Shown here: positions 14,592-19,074 of the stretch, in pieces | How positions within the stretch are numbered: the first letter of the stretch is position 1 | Layout of the letters: each line of letters starts with the position of its first letter | DNA from: CAYVIB01 sp964451365 | GTDB taxonomy: Bacteria > Pseudomonadota > Gammaproteobacteria > Pseudomonadales > Cellvibrionaceae | Direction of reading: 5' to 3' | Length of the DNA stretch: 19,074 bases | NCBI GenBank assembly: GCA_964451365.1 | Contig: CAYVIB010000050.1 | Span: 1 to 19,074 of the forward strand | Made by a program: the position numbers and the translations under genes | Notes under the pieces: model-generated | Told to the model about the DNA's origin: nothing | The model's database searches: none | The model's input: only the letters and a program-made list of their open reading frames with translations

Positions 14592-17309
14592 TTATTCATC
14601 AATCCTGAAATAATCAAAATCCGCATAGCCACCGGTGGACTGCGTGGCATAGTTAAACAGGCCGAAACGATAGCCCATAAAATGCGGTATGGTATAAGAC
14701 ATCTGCAAGGTATTGCCGATCGCCCTCCAGGTCGTACCGTCCAGGCTGTACTGGAATGTGGCATCATCCACCTGGTTGCGAAAATCCATCTTCACCCGCA
14801 GATAAATTCGATTCTGGCTGAACGATACCCGCTCAATCTCCGACGAACCATTGTGCATGACCACGGAAGTGACGCCGCCAGATTTAGTAACACCGACAAA
14901 ACCAAAATCCCGTTGCAGTGCGCCGAGACCGGCATAGTCGCCGTTTTTCATACCGCCCACTTCCAGCGCGGCCACCGCGGAGCTGGTGGGGCCGAATGTC
15001 CTTTGGGTCAGCGTGTTTCGGGTTGCGGGAAAGTTGCCATCCAGGCGCGTGCTGGTCAGCCTCAGGAAACCCGGGCGGGAACTCAGGGACCAACCGCTGG
15101 CGTCGGGGTTGTGGTTCCATTGCCATTCCAGATCCAGTGAAGTTTGGCTGAACTCATCCGAGGTCACGATTCCGTGCATGCCTCTGTCTTCAACATTGAA
15201 CCCGAGATTTCCGGGCACCGCGCCATTCACACCGAGCACCGGCCAATTGTTTTGCCAACTGACAGGCACCAGGTAAGGAATACGACCCACCGCGCCGCTA
15301 TCGCGGAACAGGAAAGCATACCATCGGCCATCCGGCGTATCGATAAAACCACCTTGCGCCACGCCCTGGTTTTGCAACGCCACGCGTCCTTCATAGGTTC
15401 CGGTCAAACTTGTCGAGCGGTAAACCAGTTGCGTGCGCATGCTGCCAGACGGCCAGCAAATCAGCGACACATAGTACCGGCCATTGATTTTCTGGATATG
15501 CGCGCCTTCGGCGGAGACAATAAAACTGGACCCGGCAATGGCCGACGAATTCGGAATCAACACCCGGTCGAGACCACCCGGCAAAAATCCCGTGGCATCG
15601 GCGGTCAACTCGCGTATGCGGATATCGTTGATACCGTAAACCAGGTACGCCCGTCCGTTTTCAAAAAATAATGAAGCATCGTGATAGGCGCCGTCGAGAA
15701 CAGTGGTGTTCCAGTTTCCACCTTCGATATTGGTGGTTCTGAAAATATAGGTTTTGCCCGTGGAGTACGAAAAGGTACTTACGTAAAAAGTCCCGTTCAC
15801 ATGACGCAGGCTGCTGGCCCAACTTCCATCGCCATAGGCATCCTGCCCGCCCTGCAGGTTTAGCGCCGCGTTGTTGTTGTCGAGGGACCGGTGAGCGTAA
15901 TTGACCAGTTCCCAGTTGACCAGATCGGTGGATTTCATAATGGGCACACCGGGATTCATGTGCATGGTCGTGCTGCTCATGTAGTAGGTGTCGCCAATGC
16001 GTATCACAGACGGGTCCGGCACGTCGGCCCAGATCACCGGATTGCTCGCCTGGACAATCGGATACGTTGTTTCATCCACTTCACCTCCAATGGAAAAATC
16101 GTCTGCATAGTAGCTGACGGAGTCGTCGGCGGATTCGATAATGAAATGCTGGAACGGCGTTCCACTTTGCGTGTAAAAACCCTGCAGCAACGTCCAGTGA
16201 TCAGCGGACGCGGTTGCGGTAACAATATTGGTGTATTCGTTATAGGTGCTTGTATCGCTGTCGTCCTGGCGTTTTGCCGTCAGGATAATATCCGCGTCGG
16301 CGGAGCCCGGGGCCAGCTTCACCCACACGGCCACATCGTACTCGTTACCTTCGGTAAGCGAACCGACATTAAACGTCAAGCCGTTCCAGGCGGACGTGCG
16401 GCCGGTAATCAAGGCGCTGGCGGAACCACTGCGACTGTCCTGCGTTGTGCGCGTCATCGTGCCAGCGGTAACGCCCCAACGGGTTGTGCCCTCTTCCACG
16501 CCACCATTTTCGGCAAAATTATTTTCCGGCACGGTATAGCCACCGGACGACGAGGAACTGCTGCTCGACGAACTCGAGCTGGAGGAGGTGCTACTGGAAG
16601 AAGAGCTGGTAGAAGAACTGCTGGAACTCGAACTGCTGCTTGAACTCGATGAGGAAGAGCTGCCGCCCCACGGATTACCGAAACCGATGGAGCCGTTACA
16701 GTGAAGCATTTCCGAATAGGTGCCAGCGCCACAGGACCCGTCCCAGGCACCGGTATTGTCCTGCTGGTCCTCGGCCTGGTAGGTCACCCCATTGACGGTG
16801 ACGTAGTCCACCTGCACATCGCGATCGCCAGAGTCGTTGGTAAAGGCCACGCGCAGCTCGCCGGTGGCGTTGGTGGTTGCGGTGTAGTTCTGCATGCCCG
16901 TGGAGACTGTCCATGTCTGGATGGTCTGGCCGCCAATTTCCAGGCTAACGCTTTCATCGCCCACCACGCCGCTCATGCGCACGGTGATGCTGTTGCTGCC
17001 GCCACCGGAACTGGAAGATGAACTGCTGGAAGACGAACTGCTGGACGAGGAACTGCTGGAATTGGTTCCGCAGTCGCCGACCGGGCCACCATCGCCGTAC
17101 TGGTCGTTACAGGTATCGATACCGATACAACTTTGATTATTTTCCCAACCCCAGCCGCTGGTCTGGTTCTGGCACATGGGCCGGATTTCGCCATACCAAT
17201 TGCACTGGCACGAGCTCTGGGCTTGCGCCTGGAAGGCGAAAGAAAAAGTGGATAGAAAGAAAATACCAAGAATGAACCGTGTGAATCTGCTGCATGGGAT
17301 GTTTTTCAT
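14592..17309 (-). CDS. Secreted GH43 beta-xylosidase/arabinofuranosidase with CBM10, CBM60 and CBM22-like modules
   Basis: A 905-residue exported hemicellulase. After a signal peptide (about 1-30, ending QAQAQ) come CBM10 (about 33-68), poly-Ser, CBM60 (about 102-212, with SGDRDVQVDYV and SEMLHCNGSIGFG), a long poly-Ser linker (about 217-255), a CBM4_9/CBM22-type jelly roll (about 260-406), the GH43 five-bladed propeller (about 418-710) and a concanavalin-like C-terminal domain (about 715-905) as in GH43 beta-xylosidases. The catalytic residues are readable: base Asp432 in DVPDPSV, pKa-modulating Asp544 in HDASLFF and general acid Glu601 in SAEGAHI. Release of xylose or arabinose from xylan fragments is inferred; the family includes both activities and cannot be split by eye. 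ATG 17307-17309 opens a good signal peptide; an in-frame ATG eight codons upstream is less likely, as GGCGGGGG lies between them. It has its own terminator at 14364-14390. Confidence 0.92.
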   Translation of the reverse strand: MKNIPCSRFTRFILGIFFLSTFSFAFQAQAQSSCQCNWYGEIRPMCQNQTSGWGWENNQSCIGIDTCNDQYGDGGPVGDCGTNSSSSSSSSSSSSSSSSSSGGGSNSITVRMSGVVGDESVSLEIGGQTIQTWTVSTGMQNYTATTNATGELRVAFTNDSGDRDVQVDYVTVNGVTYQAEDQQDNTGAWDGSCGAGTYSEMLHCNGSIGFGNPWGGSSSSSSSSSSSSSSSSSTSSSSSSTSSSSSSSSSSSSSSGGYTVPENNFAENGGVEEGTTRWGVTAGTMTRTTQDSRSGSASALITGRTSAWNGLTFNVGSLTEGNEYDVAVWVKLAPGSADADIILTAKRQDDSDTSTYNEYTNIVTATASADHWTLLQGFYTQSGTPFQHFIIESADDSVSYYADDFSIGGEVDETTYPIVQASNPVIWADVPDPSVIRIGDTYYMSSTTMHMNPGVPIMKSTDLVNWELVNYAHRSLDNNNAALNLQGGQDAYGDGSWASSLRHVNGTFYVSTFSYSTGKTYIFRTTNIEGGNWNTTVLDGAYHDASLFFENGRAYLVYGINDIRIRELTADATGFLPGGLDRVLIPNSSAIAGSSFIVSAEGAHIQKINGRYYVSLICWPSGSMRTQLVYRSTSLTGTYEGRVALQNQGVAQGGFIDTPDGRWYAFLFRDSGAVGRIPYLVPVSWQNNWPVLGVNGAVPGNLGFNVEDRGMHGIVTSDEFSQTSLDLEWQWNHNPDASGWSLSSRPGFLRLTSTRLDGNFPATRNTLTQRTFGPTSSAVAALEVGGMKNGDYAGLGALQRDFGFVGVTKSGGVTSVVMHNGSSEIERVSFSQNRIYLRVKMDFRNQVDDATFQYSLDGTTWRAIGNTLQMSYTIPHFMGYRFGLFNYATQSTGGYADFDYFRIDE

Positions 17310-17530
17310 AACATAATTCCCCCGCCTCGACATGATTAAAGTTGATCGTTTTTATCCACAGTCACAGCGACGATACGACCAAGCCGCAAGAGTGAATGTT
17401 CGCGTGCCAGAGCTTCGCATCCGGCGTAACAGGTTTGTCTCTCCATTAATATCGCAAACATTGCGCATGCAGGTGTTCTTCAGGCGCACCGGATACCGCT
17501 GCTCGCAATATTGGGAGGCGACAGCTCCCC
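17310..17530. other. Promoter region of the GH43 gene
   Basis: Together with the GH10 trailer this forms a 354-base gap between coding regions. No clear sigma-70 promoter, repeat or operator-like palindrome is seen on the minus strand, apart from a purine-rich ribosome site (AGGCGGGGG) about 10 bases before the GH43 ATG. Open frames on the plus strand in this stretch lack a ribosome site and coding character. Confidence 0.45.
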
Positions 17531-17566
17531 AAAAAAAAGCAGCACCTGTTTACGGCAGAGTGCTGC
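17531..17566 (-). terminator. Intrinsic terminator downstream of the GH10 gene
   Basis: On the minus strand GCAGCAC (from 17560-17566) pairs with GTGCTGC (from 17539-17545) around a 14-base loop that can add a CTG / CAG inner stem, followed by T8 (17531-17538). It lies about 100 bases after the GH10 stop. Between stop and terminator, CTACTA / TAGTAG (17601-17617) forms another small hairpin without a T tract. Confidence 0.88.
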
Positions 17567-17663
17567 ATAAGAAGGTCGTGTTTGCAAGTTAAGGGCACCT
17601 CTACTAATTGATAGTAGCCCTAAGAGGATCTTGGAAATCCTTTTCCATGAATCAGTCCGTAAA

Positions 17664-19074
17664 CTATCGCCCGATGTAATTCATCAACCAGGTCATGGCC
17701 GGGCGCGGTGTTCCGTTATCGTGGATCAAACCGCTGCCATCCACCCAGGTTCTGCCAACCACATAACCCCACAGGGTTATGCCCGCCACGGACGGATGGT
17801 TGTAAAACACCGGGAACTGCTGCTGCATGATCTGCAATTGCTCCTGGTCGTTGGTTCTCGCCACATCGTATTCCGAGATGTAAATCGGCAGGCCAAGGTT
17901 GGCGATGCGGTTGAGGTTGTTTTGCAACTCGGACAACGATTGCGTTTCCAGACCGTGCGCCTGCAGACCGAGCGCGTCCACCACACCCGCGTTGATCGCC
18001 GGCGTTGCCATCTGGATAAACTCGTTGGTGTTCCAGCGCAAGACGTTGTAGTCGTTCAGGATCAGAATCGAGTTCGGGCAATACTGCTGCGCGATTTCGA
18101 AAACGCGAATAATCCAGTCGTTGCCGTAGGCATTTTGCGCATAACCGGCAGGCGCGTGACCGGGCGTTGCCTCGTTCACCACGTCGATCATCTCGGTGTC
18201 CGGGTAACGGGCGCAGAAGTCGCGTATCCATTCTTCTATTTCCGCTCTCTGCTCCGCTGCGCTGAGATTGTTGATCCAGCTTGGGGACTGGTTGCCCCAC
18301 ACAAAAGTGTGCTGTTTGAATGCAAGGCCGTTGGCTCGCGCGTAGTTGTAAGCCCGGTCCACACCGGACCAATTATAAGAGTCACGCGTACCTTCCACCG
18401 AGGACCACTTGCCTTCGTTTTCCGGCGTGATCTGATCCCAGTATTGCGCGAAGTCGGAACGCACATTACCGGAAGTGGTGATATTACCCACGAAAAAGTC
18501 GACATCATCGGGCGGCGGTGGTGGGTCTTCGGTCAACCGGCCGCTGGCTGAATACACGGCGAAACCACTCAGGGTTCCATTGTCCACCAGAGTCGTTAAC
18601 TGAATGTTCAGTTGACCATCGCTGACCTGAATATTCTCAACTTCATAAGTGTAGGCGCCGTCGTGGCCCGCCAGCGTAAACAGGTCGACCTCGCTCAGCA
18701 CGGACTGGCCTTCGATGGTGACATCAAAGGAACGCTGACCGGCCGATGTGTGGAAAATCTCGGCAAACTGCAGCTCCACGGAGTAAACCGCACTGGAAAC
18801 CGGAATCTGGTAGGAATAGCTTCCGTAACGTTCGCTCTGAAACACGGTATCTTCCGTTACACCACCTATCGGATCAGCGGTTGCGTTGGTGTTGCCTCCC
18901 GAATACCAGGTATCTGCCCAATAGTCGTTGCCGTTGTAGGTCGTGCTCGGGCCACCTGCATTTATCGCCACAACCAACGATTCCGTGCCGCCTTCTTCAA
19001 CGGTCACCGCAAAGTTTTGCGTGCTTTGGGCACCGCAACTGTTGGTATAGGTTGCCGTCGCCGTACAGGAGGAA
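17664..19074 (-). CDS. GH10 endo-xylanase with malectin/CBM57-like domain, 5' end outside window
   Basis: The frame is open to the window edge, giving at least 470 residues of an exported xylanase that cuts the xylan backbone. The visible order is: the end of an upstream domain with two Cys (SCTATATYTNSCGAQ), a malectin-like domain (about 18965 down to 18545; VAINAGGPS, a WADTWYSGG segment and VELQFAEIFHTSAGQRSFDV), a short Pro-rich linker (PPPPPDD), and a GH10 barrel. The barrel opens with FFVGN and ITPENEGKW; the acid/base is the Glu of DVVNEATPG (codon 18171-18173) and the nucleophile is the Glu of PIYISEYDV (codon 17871-17873). The C-terminal WGYVVGRTW motif is typical of one group of GH10 enzymes. 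The GTG at 19005-19007 is an internal Val, not the start, because the domain preceding it continues. A signal peptide and further CBMs are expected beyond the edge. It has its own terminator. Confidence 0.93.
   Translation of the reverse strand, partial: SSCTATATYTNSCGAQSTQNFAVTVEEGGTESLVVAINAGGPSTTYNGNDYWADTWYSGGNTNATADPIGGVTEDTVFQSERYGSYSYQIPVSSAVYSVELQFAEIFHTSAGQRSFDVTIEGQSVLSEVDLFTLAGHDGAYTYEVENIQVSDGQLNIQLTTLVDNGTLSGFAVYSASGRLTEDPPPPPDDVDFFVGNITTSGNVRSDFAQYWDQITPENEGKWSSVEGTRDSYNWSGVDRAYNYARANGLAFKQHTFVWGNQSPSWINNLSAAEQRAEIEEWIRDFCARYPDTEMIDVVNEATPGHAPAGYAQNAYGNDWIIRVFEIAQQYCPNSILILNDYNVLRWNTNEFIQMATPAINAGVVDALGLQAHGLETQSLSELQNNLNRIANLGLPIYISEYDVARTNDQEQLQIMQQQFPVFYNHPSVAGITLWGYVVGRTWVDGSGLIHDNGTPRPAMTWLMNYIGR

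Noticed and set aside
17332..17592. 86-codon plus frame between GH43 and GH10
   Set aside because: It crosses the GH10 terminator in reverse, lacks a ribosome site and resembles no protein.
19005..19007. GTG as start of the GH10 gene
   Set aside because: The same frame continues upstream to the window edge with protein-like sequence including two Cys; a secreted xylanase would need a signal peptide, which is absent here.
1..19074. CRISPR array, tRNA or rRNA genes, phage or integrase genes
   Set aside because: No regularly spaced repeats, cloverleaf sequences, rRNA segments or recombinase motifs were seen; the repeated DNA is limited to serine linkers, the MITE and short duplications.

Overview
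The window reads as a chromosomal segment of a polysaccharide-degrading gammaproteobacterium of the Cellvibrio / Saccharophagus / Teredinibacter type (order Cellvibrionales). The evidence is the combination of secreted enzymes built from CBM10 and CBM60 modules joined by very long poly-serine linkers, a type II citrate synthase and a DeaD helicase of gammaproteobacterial type, and moderately GC-rich coding DNA with AT-rich promoters. Genus and species cannot be fixed from the sequence alone.

Layout. 1-606 (+) is the 3' end of citrate synthase, closed by a strong bidirectional terminator at 709-741. 751-2151 (-) encodes a GH5 endoglucanase with two CBM10 modules. A gene-poor kilobase (2152-3129) follows, with hairpins and perhaps one very small gene ending at a strong plus-strand terminator. 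3130-7806 (-) encodes a 1558-residue exported protein: LVIVD-type propeller, Ig-like domain, PKD domain apparently split by a CBM35-like module, YVTN/NHL-type propeller, di-heme cytochrome c region, CBM60 and an unclassified C-terminal module. 8158-9327 (-) is a membrane-anchored AraC-family regulator. 9424-9827 is a MITE-like element with 32-bp terminal inverted repeats. 9853-10551 (-) is a LapG-type periplasmic cysteine protease, divergent from deaD (10663-12411, +). The last third is a minus-strand xylan cluster: an SGNH esterase with CBM10-CBM10-CBM60 (12462-13976), a GH43 enzyme with CBM10-CBM60-CBM22-like modules (14592-17309), and a GH10 xylanase with a malectin/CBM57-like domain whose 5' end lies beyond the window (17664-19074).

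How they may work together. GH10 would cut the xylan backbone, GH43 would release xylose or arabinose from oligomers and side chains, the SGNH enzyme would remove acetyl groups, and GH5 would cut the cellulose that xylan coats. CBM10 (cellulose) and CBM60 (xylan and related glycans) place these proteins on the plant cell wall. The large heme protein carries the same CBM60 and poly-serine architecture, so it probably acts at the same surface as a redox component; this is the most unusual item here. The AraC-type regulator next to it, with a large predicted periplasmic domain, is a plausible sensor-regulator for the locus. GH43 and GH10 each have their own intrinsic terminator, so the cluster looks like a set of separately transcribed genes rather than one operon.
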